NCBI GenBank assembly: GCA_958295765.1
Contig: CATQHB010000002.1
Location: 2,406,091 to 2,470,090 of the forward strand
Source of the DNA: an uncultured Dehalococcoidia bacterium
GTDB taxonomy: Bacteria > Chloroflexota > Dehalococcoidia > Lucifugimonadales > UBA3495
Direction of reading: 5' to 3'
Length of the DNA: 64,000 nt
Part shown: positions 51,845 through 61,602 of the stretch, piece after piece
How positions within the stretch are numbered: position 1 is the stretch's first letter
Layout of the letters: the number at the start of each line of letters is the position of its first letter
Notes under the pieces: generated by a model
Told to the model about the DNA's origin: nothing
The model's database searches: none
The model's input: only the letters and a program-made list of their open reading frames with translations
Made by a program: the position numbers and the translations under genes

Positions 51845-52048
51845 ATGGTGTTGCTGATACCGGATGCAGTTAGGAAGATATATGCCGAGGGCTGGGCGGA
51901 AGGTTATGCCGAGGAGCGGGCAGCCCAGCGCAAACGCTACCAGGAAGCCTATGAGCGCTTCGGGGTAGAAGTGAACGGTGTGCTGATGTTGCCAAATACC
52001 AGGGAAGTTGCCGAGTTCCTGTCGAGGGAGTCCGAGCAGAAGCCTTAA
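51845..52048 (+). CDS. Small protein, tandem copy 2
   Basis: A 67-aa copy lacking the membrane helix: MVLLIPDAVRKIYAEGWAEG, then YAEERAAQRKRYQEAYERFG, then VEVNGVLMLPNTREVAEFL. GGGGGTAGG lies 4 bases upstream, so it can be translated. It may be a duplication product without its own role. Confidence 0.55.
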   Translation: MVLLIPDAVRKIYAEGWAEGYAEERAAQRKRYQEAYERFGVEVNGVLMLPNTREVAEFLSRESEQKP

Positions 52049-52064
52049 TCCGGGGGTAGGCCGT

Positions 52065-52256
52065 ATGGTGTTGCTGATACCGGATGCCGTTAAGAAGATA
52101 AAAGCTCAGGGCTACGCCGAAGAGCGGGCAGCCCAGCGCAAACGCTATCAGGAAGCCTACGACCGCTTCGGGGTAGCAGTGGACGGAGTGCTGATACTTC
52201 CCAATACCCCGGAAGTTGAAAGGTTCCTCTCGGGCCAGCCCGAGCAACAGCCTTAA
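52065..52256 (+). CDS. Small protein, tandem copy 3
   Basis: A 63-aa copy: MVLLIPDAVKKIKAQGYAEE, then RAAQRKRYQEAYDRFGVAVD, then GVLILPNTPEVERFL. Same spacing and ribosome binding site as copy 2. It is more diverged at the end than copy 2, which suggests that the last copy is older or under different selection. Only 53 bases separate it from tsf. Confidence 0.55.
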   Translation: MVLLIPDAVKKIKAQGYAEERAAQRKRYQEAYDRFGVAVDGVLILPNTPEVERFLSGQPEQQP

Positions 52257-52309
52257 CCTTAACCTCGTGCCAGCAGGCGCCTAAACCCGAAAATTGGAGG
52301 AGACCTTTA

Positions 52310-53552
<1,243 letters not shown>

Positions 53553-54068
53553 GGGCGGATGCTGGCGTTTTCGGATGACCGTCGGGAAAGTGTGTAAGAC
53601 GGACAACACCGGGCCGGTAGTGGCTGGGTGCCGGGGGTAGATAAAAGCCAGAGAGCCAGATGTGATTCCCGCAGAGAATCCCGCCCGGCTCTGTTATTAT
53701 GTCAGAAGTTGCCGCTGCAAATGTCAAACGCAGCATAAACCCGTCGTTCCGGCGAAAGCCGGAATCCAGAACGCTCGATAACCGGATCGTTCTTTTCCGG
53801 GAGGATTTCCTGGATTCCGGCTTTCGCCGGAACGACGGTTGCTTGGAATGACGGTTGCCGGGTTGCCCTGGTTAAAACGCAATTGCCTTGGCCGGCCGGG
53901 GCTTTCACCCAAGGGCGATTTTTGCAGTTGGCGGCCCGGGATTTCAGGAAAACCGCGCCTTGGTATATAATGCTTGGTGGAACGGGGCGGCCAGCGCCAA
54001 CCCGGCCGGCGGCCCGGATGGAAAAGCTATCCACTATCACCCCGGACATCACCCCGGAGGTATTCAAT
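53553..54068. other. Gap between pyrH and frr
   Basis: A 98-bp family C hairpin (53741-53838) and a -10-like TATAAT at 53966-53971 without a clear -35. A weak frr promoter is possible. The open frame before frr is non-coding. Confidence 0.65.
53741..53838. repeat. 98-bp hairpin (family C)
   Basis: Same family as the 97-bp copies, with one extra base in the core (CCGGGAGGATTTCC). Confidence 0.9.
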
Positions 54069-54659
54069 ATGCCGGAACAGGATAACGCCGAAACTCAATT
54101 GACCCCGGAAGCCGTCCTCAGCGAAGTGGAGCGCAAGATGGCCCGGTCTATCGAGGCCCTGCAACGGGACCTGGCTTCGCTGCGCACCGGCCGGGCTACC
54201 CCCTCGCTTATCGAAAACGTCAGCGTGGATTATTACGGCTCGCCCACCCCGCTGAAACAGATTGCCTCCATCTCCGCGCCGGACGCCCGGGCCATTATGG
54301 TGCAGCCCTGGGACAAGCAGGCCCTGCGGGAAATCGAGCGGAGCCTGATGCGCTCCGAGTTGGGCTTTAACCCCTCCAACGACGGCAATATCATCACCGT
54401 GCCCATACCGCCGTTGACCCAGGAACGTCGGCAGGAACTGGTGCGCCTCCTCAAACGCAAGATTGAGGAGGGCAAGATTTCAGTGCGCAACGTCCGCCGG
54501 GACGGGCTGGAAAGCCTGCGCAAGCTGGAGCGGGACAAGGCGATTTCCCAGGACCAGAACCGCCGCAGCCAGGACCAACTCCAGAAAACTACCGACGCCC
54601 ACATCAAGGATATTGACCAGGTTTCCACCGCTAAAGAAGCGGAGATTATGCAGGTCTAG
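54069..54659 (+). CDS. frr: Ribosome recycling factor
   Basis: RRF releases ribosomes after termination with EF-G (196 aa). MARSIEALQRDLASLRTGRATPSLIENVSVDYYGSPTPLKQIASIS is the typical N-terminus, and KKIEEG-type helix KRKIEEGKISVRNVRRDGLESLRKLERDKAISQDQ marks the triple-helix domain. The ATG at 54069 has GGAGG 7 bases upstream; the earlier open frame contains intergenic sequence. The N-terminal 18 residues are an extension. Confidence 0.96.
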   Translation: MPEQDNAETQLTPEAVLSEVERKMARSIEALQRDLASLRTGRATPSLIENVSVDYYGSPTPLKQIASISAPDARAIMVQPWDKQALREIERSLMRSELGFNPSNDGNIITVPIPPLTQERRQELVRLLKRKIEEGKISVRNVRRDGLESLRKLERDKAISQDQNRRSQDQLQKTTDAHIKDIDQVSTAKEAEIMQV

Positions 54660-54698
54660 CGCCCGGCTGCAACTGGATGTAGCAACTGGATGTAATTG

Positions 54699-55499
54699 AT
54701 GCAAACCCGCACCGGCCCGGTAAACTCATCAGATTCCCCGACCAACCCGTCGGCCCGGCCAACCCAGGCCGACGGGGAACCGGCCAACGACTCCGGCCCG
54801 GCCGCCGTACCCCGGCACGTTGCCATTATTATGGACGGCAACGGGCGCTGGGCCGCGCAGCGGGGCCTGCCCCGCCTTTCCGGCCACCGGGAGGGCGTGG
54901 ATTCCATTCCCCGCGTGCTGGACCTTTTAACCGACCGGGGAGTGGAATACCTCACCCTGTACGCTTTTTCCACCGAGAACTGGACGCGCCCCCCGGCCGA
55001 GGTGGAAGGAATTATCGAACTGCTCCACGAGGCCCTGGAACGGAAGAGCGACCTCCTGATGGAGAAGAACATCCGCGTCTTTCACCTGGGCAACACCGAC
55101 CACCTGGCCCCGGACACCGGCCAGGTCATTGAGCGGCTTCAGACGCTGACCCGCAACAACACCGGCATCGTCCTCAACCTGGCCTTTAACTACGGGGGAC
55201 GGCAGGAGATTCTGGCGGCGGTAAAGCGGCTGATTCGGGAGGGGATTGCGCCGGAAGAGGTGGACGAGGAGCTTTTCAGCCGTTGCCTTTTCACCGCCCA
55301 CTGCCCGGACCCGGACTTGATAATCCGTACCGGCGGGGAACTGCGCATCAGCAACTTCCTGCTGTGGCAATCGGCTTACAGCGAGTATTACCACACGCCC
55401 ACCCTCTGGCCGGACCTGGACGCCGCCGAGTTGGGGCGGGCGTTGGACTCCTTCAGCAGCCGGCAGCGCCGCTTCGGCAACATTCCCCCGGAGAGCTGA
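54699..55499 (+). CDS. uppS: Isoprenyl (undecaprenyl) diphosphate synthase
   Basis: UppS extends farnesyl diphosphate with isopentenyl units to form the cell-envelope lipid carrier. HVAIIMDGNGRWAAQRGLPRLSGH (residues about 44-67) holds the catalytic aspartate; YLTLYAFSTENWTRP, LNLAFNYGGRQEIL and PDPDLIIRTGGELRISNFLLWQSAYSEYYHTPTLWPDLD are all conserved. The 40-residue N-terminus is Ser/Pro/Thr-rich and disordered, longer than usual. The ATG is adjacent to a possible TTG. Spacing to frr is 39 bases. Confidence 0.96.
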   Translation: MQTRTGPVNSSDSPTNPSARPTQADGEPANDSGPAAVPRHVAIIMDGNGRWAAQRGLPRLSGHREGVDSIPRVLDLLTDRGVEYLTLYAFSTENWTRPPAEVEGIIELLHEALERKSDLLMEKNIRVFHLGNTDHLAPDTGQVIERLQTLTRNNTGIVLNLAFNYGGRQEILAAVKRLIREGIAPEEVDEELFSRCLFTAHCPDPDLIIRTGGELRISNFLLWQSAYSEYYHTPTLWPDLDAAELGRALDSFSSRQRRFGNIPPES

Positions 55500-55504
55500 G
55501 CGCC

Positions 55505-56881
55505 TTGCTGCTCCGGAGCCTCACGGCCCTGGCGGGTCTCCTCATCCTGCTGGGCGCCCTGTGGGCCGGCCTCCCCTGGGTTTTCCTCTTGACCGCGCTG
55601 GCCGCCGTCCTGGGCCTGCGGGAGTTTTACCGTATGCACCCGCCCCCGGCGGCTACCCCTATCCTTCGACAAGCTCAGGATGAGCGGGGGGATATTGCCG
55701 CCCCCGGCGCGCTGGTTGAGGATGTTGCTGGTGGAGCGGATGAGGGTTCAGCCCCCGGTACGATGGCTGAGGATGTTGCTGGTGGGGTAGCAGTTAAGAA
55801 TTCAGCCCCCGGTACGATGGCTGAGGATGTTGCTGGTGGGGTAGCGGTTGAGAATTCAGCCCCCGGTACTATGGTCGAGGATGGCGCCGGTGGGGCGGAT
55901 GAGGGCGCCGTTGGTACTGTGCCGGTAGCAGACGCCGTTGGTAGTGTGCCGGTGGCGGGCGCTGAGGGTGAGGCGGTGGACGCCGCCGCCGGTAGTGGGG
56001 CGAATGTGGACGCCGCAGGTGGTGCAGCAGATACGGAGAACGCTCATGGTGAGCCTGTCGAACCACCCCACCCCCACCGGATAACTCAGGAAACGCCGCA
56101 TCCCGCTCAAGGTGAACCGGCGCAAAGTACGCCCCTGCCCTTTTTCCTCGGCGCGCTGTGGGTAATCGCCTTTATTATCGGGGGCGCGGCGGCCAACGGG
56201 CCGTTGCACTTTGCCGGCATTTCCCTGGGCATACTTATCGGCGGGGCCTTTGGCGGTCTGCTCTGGCTCATTGCCTTTTACCGGGGGGAAAACTGGCCGG
56301 TGGCAGCGGCGTACCTGGTGGTTGGGCCGCTTTATCTGGGCTGGCTCCTGGCCCACGTCCTGCTCCTGGTGCAGGTGGGCGACAACTATCCGGGCGGCGA
56401 CCTGGGCGGCGACTTGAGCAACTACCTGGGCGGCGACCTGAGCCGGGGCGACGGTTACGAATTGGGCCGCAACTGGCTGCTCCTGGCCCTGCTGACCACC
56501 TTTGCCACCGACACCGGGGCCTACCTCGTCGGGCGGGCCATCGGCCGGCATCCCCTGGCCCCGGCCATCAGCCCGAACAAGACTTGGGAAGGGGCTATTG
56601 GCGGGTTCGTCGGCGCCGTCGCCGCCGCCCTGCTAATGGGCCAGTTCTTTAACCTCGGCCTGTCCCCCGCCGCCTGGAATTGGCAACTGCCCCTGATTGG
56701 TGCTACAGTAGGCATAGCGGCCCAGGCCGGCGACCTGCTGGAGTCCCGGCTGAAACGCCTCGCCCAGGTCAAGGACGCCGGCAATCTGATGCCCGGCCAC
56801 GGCGGGCTGCTGGATCGGCTGGACAGCCTGTTGCTGACAATCCCGGTAGTGTATTATCTGGTCATCCTGCTGCCCGGGTAA
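55505..56881 (+). CDS. cdsA: Phosphatidate cytidylyltransferase with large repeat-derived insertion
   Basis: CdsA makes CDP-diacylglycerol for phospholipid synthesis. The C-terminal signature is intact: ISPNKTWEGAIGGFVGAVAAALLMG and ESRLKRLAQVKDAGNLMPGHGGLLDRLDSL. The protein is 458 aa, against about 270 for the family, because of an insertion at residues 45-210 between the first and second membrane segments. The insertion includes TPILRQAQDER (translation of one family D arm), four 16-18-residue repeats with the core APGTMAEDVAGGVAVKNS, an Ala/Gly/Val-rich part and NAHGEPVEPP (the other family D arm). The TTG start at 55505 is 5 bases after uppS. A hydrophilic linker like this could be tolerated on one membrane face. 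Confidence 0.9.
   Translation: MLLRSLTALAGLLILLGALWAGLPWVFLLTALAAVLGLREFYRMHPPPAATPILRQAQDERGDIAAPGALVEDVAGGADEGSAPGTMAEDVAGGVAVKNSAPGTMAEDVAGGVAVENSAPGTMVEDGAGGADEGAVGTVPVADAVGSVPVAGAEGEAVDAAAGSGANVDAAGGAADTENAHGEPVEPPHPHRITQETPHPAQGEPAQSTPLPFFLGALWVIAFIIGGAAANGPLHFAGISLGILIGGAFGGLLWLIAFYRGENWPVAAAYLVVGPLYLGWLLAHVLLLVQVGDNYPGGDLGGDLSNYLGGDLSRGDGYELGRNWLLLALLTTFATDTGAYLVGRAIGRHPLAPAISPNKTWEGAIGGFVGAVAAALLMGQFFNLGLSPAAWNWQLPLIGATVGIAAQAGDLLESRLKRLAQVKDAGNLMPGHGGLLDRLDSLLLTIPVVYYLVILLPG
55663..56064. repeat. Split family D inverted repeat with tandem repeats inside cdsA
   Basis: Left arm CCTTCGACAAGCTCAGGATG (55663-55687) and right arm CGCTCATGGTGAGCCTGTCG (56041-56064) are the two ends of the family D element. 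They are separated by 350 bases containing four units of 48-54 bases (55700-55906). All of it stays in frame with cdsA. Confidence 0.85.
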
Positions 56882-56921
56882 CGGGGGTTCAACCCCGCCG
56901 GGGCGGAGAGGTGCGGGCCTT

Positions 56922-58055
56922 ATGAAAAACATTGTTGTCCTCGGCTCTACCGGCTCCATTGGCCGCCAGACCCTGGACATTGTGCGCGCCTTTCCCCAGG
57001 AGTTTCAGGTGGTGGGCCTGGCCGCCGGGACTAACCTGGAACTGCTGCGGCAGCAAGTCGCCGAGTTTCACCCCGAACACATCTATGCCCTGGCCCCGCC
57101 GGCGGCCCTGCCCGCCGGCCCGGTCTTTACCCCAATGGAGGAGATGGTCTGCCTGGAGGCGGTGGACCTGGTGATGGTCGCCACCACCGGGGCGGCCGGC
57201 CTGCTGCCCACCCTCAACGCGCTGCGGCATCAAAAGGCGGTGGCCCTGTCCAACAAGGAACCTATCGTAATGGCCGGCCCCCTGCTCAAGGAATACGAAA
57301 GCCGCTACGGGGGCGTCATTCGGCCGGTGGACAGCGAACCCAGCGCCATCTGGCAGTGTATTCAGGGCGAGGCCAACGAAATCCGCCGGCTGATTATCAC
57401 CGCCTCCGGTGGCCCCTTCCGCACGATGCCCCTGGCCGAAATAGCGGCAGTAACCCCGGAGCAGGCGCTGCGCCACCCCACCTGGCAGATGGGGCCAAAG
57501 ATAACTATTGACTCGGCCACGCTGATGAACAAAGCCTTTGAGGTCATCGAATCTCACTGGCTGTTCAACGTGCCCTGGGAAAACATCGAGGTGGTAATCC
57601 ACCCGCAGAGCACTATCCATTCGATGGTAGAGTTTGCCGACGGGTCGGTTAAGGCCCAGCTAGGCCCGCCCAGTATGCGGCTGCCCATCCAGTACGCCCT
57701 ATTTTACCCGGAGCGGCGGCCCAACGGCGACTTGGGCCTGATCCCCCGGCTGGATACCGGCATCGCCCACGCCCTGGACTTCCAGCCCCTGGAGTATGAG
57801 CGTTACCCCTGTTTCGGCCTGGCCCTGGCAACCGCCCAACGGGGACAGACCTACCCGGCAGTATTGAGCGCAGCAGACGAGGTAGCGGTCAACTCATTTC
57901 TGGCCGGAAAAATCGGCTTCGGCGACATCTACCGGGTAGTAGAGGCGGTAGTAACCGCCCACCAACCCACCCCCGGCCGGGAGTTGGCCGAGTTGCAGGA
58001 GGCCGACGCCTGGGCCACCAGGAAAAGCCGGGAAGTAGTGGCCGGGCTGCGGTAA
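56922..58055 (+). CDS. dxr: 1-deoxy-D-xylulose 5-phosphate reductoisomerase
   Basis: Dxr makes methylerythritol phosphate, the committed step of bacterial isoprenoid synthesis (377 aa). Conserved parts are NIVVLGSTGSIGRQTLDIV (NADPH site), ALSNKEPIVMAGPLL, VDSEPSAIWQC, SGGPFR, HPTWQMGPKITIDSATLMNKAFEVIESHWLF and HPQSTIHSMVEFADGSV, with metal-binding D/E residues in the expected places. Its product pathway feeds uppS. It follows cdsA after 40 bases. Confidence 0.97.
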   Translation: MKNIVVLGSTGSIGRQTLDIVRAFPQEFQVVGLAAGTNLELLRQQVAEFHPEHIYALAPPAALPAGPVFTPMEEMVCLEAVDLVMVATTGAAGLLPTLNALRHQKAVALSNKEPIVMAGPLLKEYESRYGGVIRPVDSEPSAIWQCIQGEANEIRRLIITASGGPFRTMPLAEIAAVTPEQALRHPTWQMGPKITIDSATLMNKAFEVIESHWLFNVPWENIEVVIHPQSTIHSMVEFADGSVKAQLGPPSMRLPIQYALFYPERRPNGDLGLIPRLDTGIAHALDFQPLEYERYPCFGLALATAQRGQTYPAVLSAADEVAVNSFLAGKIGFGDIYRVVEAVVTAHQPTPGRELAELQEADAWATRKSREVVAGLR

Positions 58056-58539
58056 GGGTAGTCGGGGATTGCAGTGCGGGAGTAAAGAACTAAAGCGGAA
58101 TGGGGGTGGTTCGACAAGCTCACCATGAGCGGATGTTGTTAATTGAGATTGCCTTTGCACCAGCCCAACCCGCTCATGGTGAGCTTGTCGAACCATCCAT
58201 CCTGTCCTGGAATTCATCCTTCGGGAGGTTCGGGATGAGCGGTGAGCAAAGGTAAATCGACTTTGCGCCGACCCTGATAAGCGGGTATTCTCAACGGGTT
58301 GATAGTATCATCGGGTAGGGGCGGGTTTATAACCCGCCCTGGCTAAGGGCCGGAACCGGTCAGACCGCGTACACCGGTTTTCCGGTATTTCCTTGCCGTT
58401 GAACGCCGGGCGGGTTACAAACCCGCCCCTACAATCCAATCATCCCCCGGAGCCGGTACAGGTAAGGAATAGCAACAAACGTTAGGAACATCAGCAGTAT
58501 GCTATCATTGACCGACCAGGGTAATCACGGCGGGGACAG
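58056..58539. other. Repeat-packed gap before the DUF433 gene
   Basis: Contains family D (58108-58132 and an inverted pair 58169-58242) and a long-form family A element (58284-58490) with its 118-bp core at 58315-58432. No gene is seen. Confidence 0.75.
58315..58432. repeat. 118-bp nested palindrome (family A core)
   Basis: Ends GTAGGGGCGGGTTTATAACC and GGTTACAAACCCGCCCCTAC. The left flank GGTATTCTCAACGGGTTGAT marks the long form. Confidence 0.85.
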
Positions 58540-59148
58540 ATGACGTACCGGAAAATACACGACTATGACCGGGCGCTGGAGGTGCATTGGCGGGAACAGG
58601 ACGTCGTCATCGGCCTTTGGCGGGTACAGGAAAAGCGGAGAATCGCCTGGGATGCGGCCAGCAGCTTGAACCGGACGCTGGAAGAACCGGGAAAGGCCCG
58701 GTTAGTTGACTACGAGTTGGGGGAGTTGGGCCGGGACCTGGAGCAGCAGAAACGGGATTTGGAGGATGCCGGGGGATTAGACCGGATGCTGGAGCAACAC
58801 CGGACGGCGCTGAAGGCCGCCGGCGAGTTGGGCCGGGCGTTGGAGCAGTACCAGGAAACTCTGGAGGCGGTCGGCGGTCTGGAGCGGGTTATCAAGGAAA
58901 ATAAAATAGCCATGACCGTCGCCAGGGAGTTCAACGGCATCACCATTGAACCGGGCAAACGCAGCGGCCAGCCCTGCCTGCGCGGCATCCGTATGACCGT
59001 GTATGACGTGCTGGAGTACCTGGCGTCGGGAATGTCCGAGGCGGAAATCCTGGACGATTTCCCCAACCTGACCCAAGAAGACCTGAAGGTTTGCCGGGCT
59101 TTTGCCGACGCTCTGGAGCAGCGACTCCAGGCGCTACCGGCTCAATGA
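58540..59148 (+). CDS. DUF433 antitoxin-like protein with long helical N-terminus
   Basis: This 202-aa protein ends with the DUF433 domain (NGITIEPGKRSGQPCLRGIRMTVYDVLEYLASGMSEAEILDDFPNLTQEDLKVCRAFA), a small winged-helix-type DNA-binding fold that usually acts as the antitoxin to a DUF5615 PIN-like toxin. Ahead of it is about 120 residues of long helix with internal repeats (LDRMLEQHRTALKAAGELGRALEQYQETLEAVGGLERVI), which is unusual, as DUF433 proteins are often 70-110 aa. Its stop overlaps the next start (ATGA). Confidence 0.82.
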   Translation: MTYRKIHDYDRALEVHWREQDVVIGLWRVQEKRRIAWDAASSLNRTLEEPGKARLVDYELGELGRDLEQQKRDLEDAGGLDRMLEQHRTALKAAGELGRALEQYQETLEAVGGLERVIKENKIAMTVAREFNGITIEPGKRSGQPCLRGIRMTVYDVLEYLASGMSEAEILDDFPNLTQEDLKVCRAFADALEQRLQALPAQ

Positions 59149-59477
59149 AGCTGATTTTCGACCAGAACTTATCCCGTCAGTTACCCCGGCTGCTGGCAGA
59201 CCTTTATCCGGGGTCGCGCCACGTCCTGGAAATCAACTTGGACACGGACGGAGACCCCCGGATTTGGGCCTATGCCCAAGCCCACGATTACGTCATAGTT
59301 ACCAAGGATAACGATTACAAAAAGTTGAGCGGGGCGTTGGGCCATCCGCCAAAGGTAATCAGGATTAGTTCAGGCAACGGCCCAACTTCGGATGTAGCGG
59401 CTCTCCTGCGGGATCGGTACGCTGACCTGCTTTCCTTCCACCGGGACGCGGAGCGGGGCTTGCTGGAATTGCCTTAA
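59145..59477 (+). CDS. DUF5615 PIN-like toxin
   Basis: This 110-aa PIN-like domain protein starts MKLIFDQNLSRQLPRLLADLYPG and has D at the first acidic position, DTDGDPRIWAYAQAHDYVIVTKDNDYKKLS (the acidic pair of the PIN core) and VIRISSGN. DUF5615 proteins pair with DUF433 antitoxins as a VapBC-like module and are presumed RNases. It is translationally coupled to the upstream gene by ATGA overlap. The module is inserted between dxr and the site-2 protease gene. Confidence 0.85.
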   Translation: MKLIFDQNLSRQLPRLLADLYPGSRHVLEINLDTDGDPRIWAYAQAHDYVIVTKDNDYKKLSGALGHPPKVIRISSGNGPTSDVAALLRDRYADLLSFHRDAERGLLELP

Positions 59478-59537
59478 AACCCGGCCATTCCCGGTTAGAC
59501 CTTTAAGGAACCCAACCCACCGCAAAGGAATAAATAA

Positions 59538-60884
59538 ATGGAAACGGCCCTTATCGCCATCGTCGCCTTTCTCCCGATGCTGGTGATGCTGGTGGTTATT
59601 CACGAATGGGGACACTTTGCCACCGCCAAAGCCTTCGGCGTGAAGGTGCTGGAGTTTGGCATCGGTTATCCGCCCCGGGCGTTTGGCTTCTATACCGGCA
59701 AAACCCCTGTGCTGGTGGACGCAGATACCCAAGTGCTGGTGGACGGCGCCGCACGGTTACTTGGCCCGGAAATCGGTAGCGCCCTGCAAGTGGGCCAATT
59801 TGTCCGGGTCAGTTCCACCGAGGACGGCGCGGGCAACCTGGTGGCCCGTTCCATCGAAATCCTCCCGCCCGGCGGCCGGCGCCGTCAATCCTCCTTGCAG
59901 GAAATCGGGGGCGACGAGTATCTGCATCACGAAGGCCCCATCCGGCGGCTGGAGGGCGGCTCCCTGGTGGTGGCGGATATGCTCTACTCGGTGAACTGGC
60001 TGCCCCTGGGCGGGTTTGTGCGGCTGGCCGGCGAGAACAACCCGGCGGCGCCCCGCAGCCTGGCCGCCCAGGGCGTCGGCCCCCGGGCCGTCATCCTGGC
60101 CGCCGGCGCCTTTATGAACGCCATTTTCCCCATCGTAGCCTTTACCCTGATGTTTATGATTCCCCAGAATGTAACGGTGGGCAACGTAGCGGTGGAGCAG
60201 GTGGCGGACAACTCCCCGGCCCAAAGCGCCGGCCTGCGCCCCGGCGACCTGATTACCCACGCCGCCGGACGGGAGATTTCCCACGGCTCCGACCTGGTGC
60301 GGGCCACCACCCTGAGCGCCGGCTCGGAAATGGAGTGGATAATTGAACGGGAGGGCCGGCCGGAGACGGTCCGGCTGACGCCCCGGGTCAACCCGCCTGA
60401 AGGTCAGGGGGCTACCGGAATCCAGATAAGCCTGGTGAACCAGCGCCAGGAAACCCGCTACGAACTTCCCTGGACGGCCGTAGCCCACGGTTTCACCAAC
60501 ACCTGGGAAATGCTGACCCTGCTGCGCCAGGAAATATCCTCCTGGATTAGCGGGACGCGGACGCCCCAGCTATCCGGGCCGGTGGGCATCGCCCAGATAA
60601 CCGGCGAGGTAACCCAACAGGGCGGACTGCGGGGCTGGCTGGTGCTGTCCATCCTGTTCAGCATCAACCTGGCGATTCTGAACCTGCTGCCCATCCCCAT
60701 GCTGGACGGCGGGCGGCTGGTGTTCGTAGGGCTGGAGTGGGTCCGAGGCGGCAAGCGCGTCCCCCCGGAGCGGGAGGGCATGGTGCATCTGATTGGCTTT
60801 GTCGTCCTGATTGGCTTGATACTGCTGATAACCTACCAGGACATCACCCGCCTGATTCAGGGCGGCAGCGTGTTGGGGGGCTGA
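59538..60884 (+). CDS. rseP: Site-2 zinc metalloprotease RseP/MmpA-like
   Basis: This 448-aa membrane protease cleaves anti-sigma factors or signal peptides within the membrane. It has the zinc motif HEWGH (residues 22-26) in the first helix, then GFVRLAGE, a PDZ domain (VEQVADNSPAQSAGLRPGDLITHAAGREI), and the third zinc ligand in NLLPIPMLDGGRLVF. About 100 residues between the HEWGH helix and GGFVRLAG form an insertion (VLVDADTQVLVDGAARLL...). It ends the rpsB-to-rseP operon order seen in many bacteria. Confidence 0.94.
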   Translation: METALIAIVAFLPMLVMLVVIHEWGHFATAKAFGVKVLEFGIGYPPRAFGFYTGKTPVLVDADTQVLVDGAARLLGPEIGSALQVGQFVRVSSTEDGAGNLVARSIEILPPGGRRRQSSLQEIGGDEYLHHEGPIRRLEGGSLVVADMLYSVNWLPLGGFVRLAGENNPAAPRSLAAQGVGPRAVILAAGAFMNAIFPIVAFTLMFMIPQNVTVGNVAVEQVADNSPAQSAGLRPGDLITHAAGREISHGSDLVRATTLSAGSEMEWIIEREGRPETVRLTPRVNPPEGQGATGIQISLVNQRQETRYELPWTAVAHGFTNTWEMLTLLRQEISSWISGTRTPQLSGPVGIAQITGEVTQQGGLRGWLVLSILFSINLAILNLLPIPMLDGGRLVFVGLEWVRGGKRVPPEREGMVHLIGFVVLIGLILLITYQDITRLIQGGSVLGG

Positions 60885-61159
60885 CCGGGGATGACTCCTC
60901 TATCAACGGGGCGGGTATTCTCAACGGTTGTCGGTATTAACATCGGCGTAGGGGCGGGTTTATAACCCGCCCTGGTTCTGTTACAAGGATATGTCGGATA
61001 CGATGTCTCCGTTACCCGGATGATTCCGCCGTTGTAGCCAGGGCGGGTTACAAACCCGCCCCTACCATACAATCATTCCAACCATCCACCGGAACCGGGC
61101 CGGGCCGGTACGGGTAAGGAATATCCACCCGCGTTGAGAATACCGGAATACCCAACGGG
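60885..61159. other. Intergenic region with a long-form family A element
   Basis: A long-form element (60914-61144) with terminal GGTATTCTCAACGGTTGTC and complement GGTATTCTCAACGCGGGTG, enclosing the 118-bp core (60948-61065). No gene is seen. Confidence 0.8.
60914..61144. repeat. MITE-like element (family A, long form)
   Basis: 231 bp with inverted ends GGTATTCTCAACG and CGTTGAGAATACC. The core at 60948-61065 has the nested palindromes GTAGGGGCGGGTTTATAACC and GGTTACAAACCCGCCCCTAC. It is nearly the same length as the copy at 16184. Confidence 0.85.
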
Positions 61160-61188
61160 TTACTAAATACCCGGCCCCGGTCTATAAT
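61160..61188 (+). promoter_or_regulatory. Putative promoter for the DUF1232 gene
   Basis: TTACTA (61160-61165), 17 bases, TATAAT (61183-61188); start codon at 61230. Confidence 0.5.
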
Positions 61189-61229
61189 GGGACTATGGGC
61201 CTGGGCGCGCCGGGCGATTGGGAGCCGTT

Positions 61230-61598
61230 ATGTCCCGTTTGCTGGTCAACATATTTATGATGCTCCTCCCCCGGCTTTTGCCCCAGATTATCCGTTACCT
61301 GCTGCTGATCTGGCGGCTTACCTTTGACCGGCGGGTAAGCATCTTTCTGCGGGCTTTGGTGCCGCTGGCCCTGGTCTATCTGATATTGCCCTGGGGCCTC
61401 ATACCGGACAGGACGCCGATCCTGGGCTATGTGGACGACCTGATAATCATAGGGTTGGCGGTATTGCTGTTGATTAAGCTGTCGCCCCTGGCGATAGTGA
61501 ACGAACACCTGGGCATTAAACCCGAATCGAACCGCCCGGAGGACAAAGACCCTTCGCAAGTGGTGGACGGGAAGGCCCGTTTCATTGACGACGAGTAA
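61230..61598 (+). CDS. DUF1232 (YkvA-like) membrane protein
   Basis: This 122-aa protein has the DUF1232 pattern ALVYLILPWGLIPDRTPILGYVDDLIIIGLAVLLLIKLSP, which is two helices around a conserved P-x-D-x-I-P turn. An N-terminal helix (LLVNIFMMLLPRLLPQIIRYLLLIW) precedes it and a short acidic tail ends it. Function of the family is unknown. I use the ATG at 61230 with GGGAG upstream. It ends 4 bases before the hemW ATG. Confidence 0.8.
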   Translation: MSRLLVNIFMMLLPRLLPQIIRYLLLIWRLTFDRRVSIFLRALVPLALVYLILPWGLIPDRTPILGYVDDLIIIGLAVLLLIKLSPLAIVNEHLGIKPESNRPEDKDPSQVVDGKARFIDDE

Positions 61599-61602
61599 GC
61601 CG

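Larger units (their letters stand above)
51637..52256 (+). repeat. Three tandem copies of a 200-bp coding unit
   Basis: ATGGTGTTGCTGATACCGGA occurs at 51637, 51845 and 52065 (periods 208 and 220). Each unit ends with CCCGAGCAGAAGCCTTAA-like sequence. The repeats encode small basic/acidic proteins and are separated by CCGGGGGTAGGCCGT, which also contributes a ribosome binding site. Confidence 0.9.

Noticed and set aside
55700-55906. CRISPR-like or regulatory tandem repeat
   Set aside because: The units are multiples of three, in frame and translated as part of CdsA.
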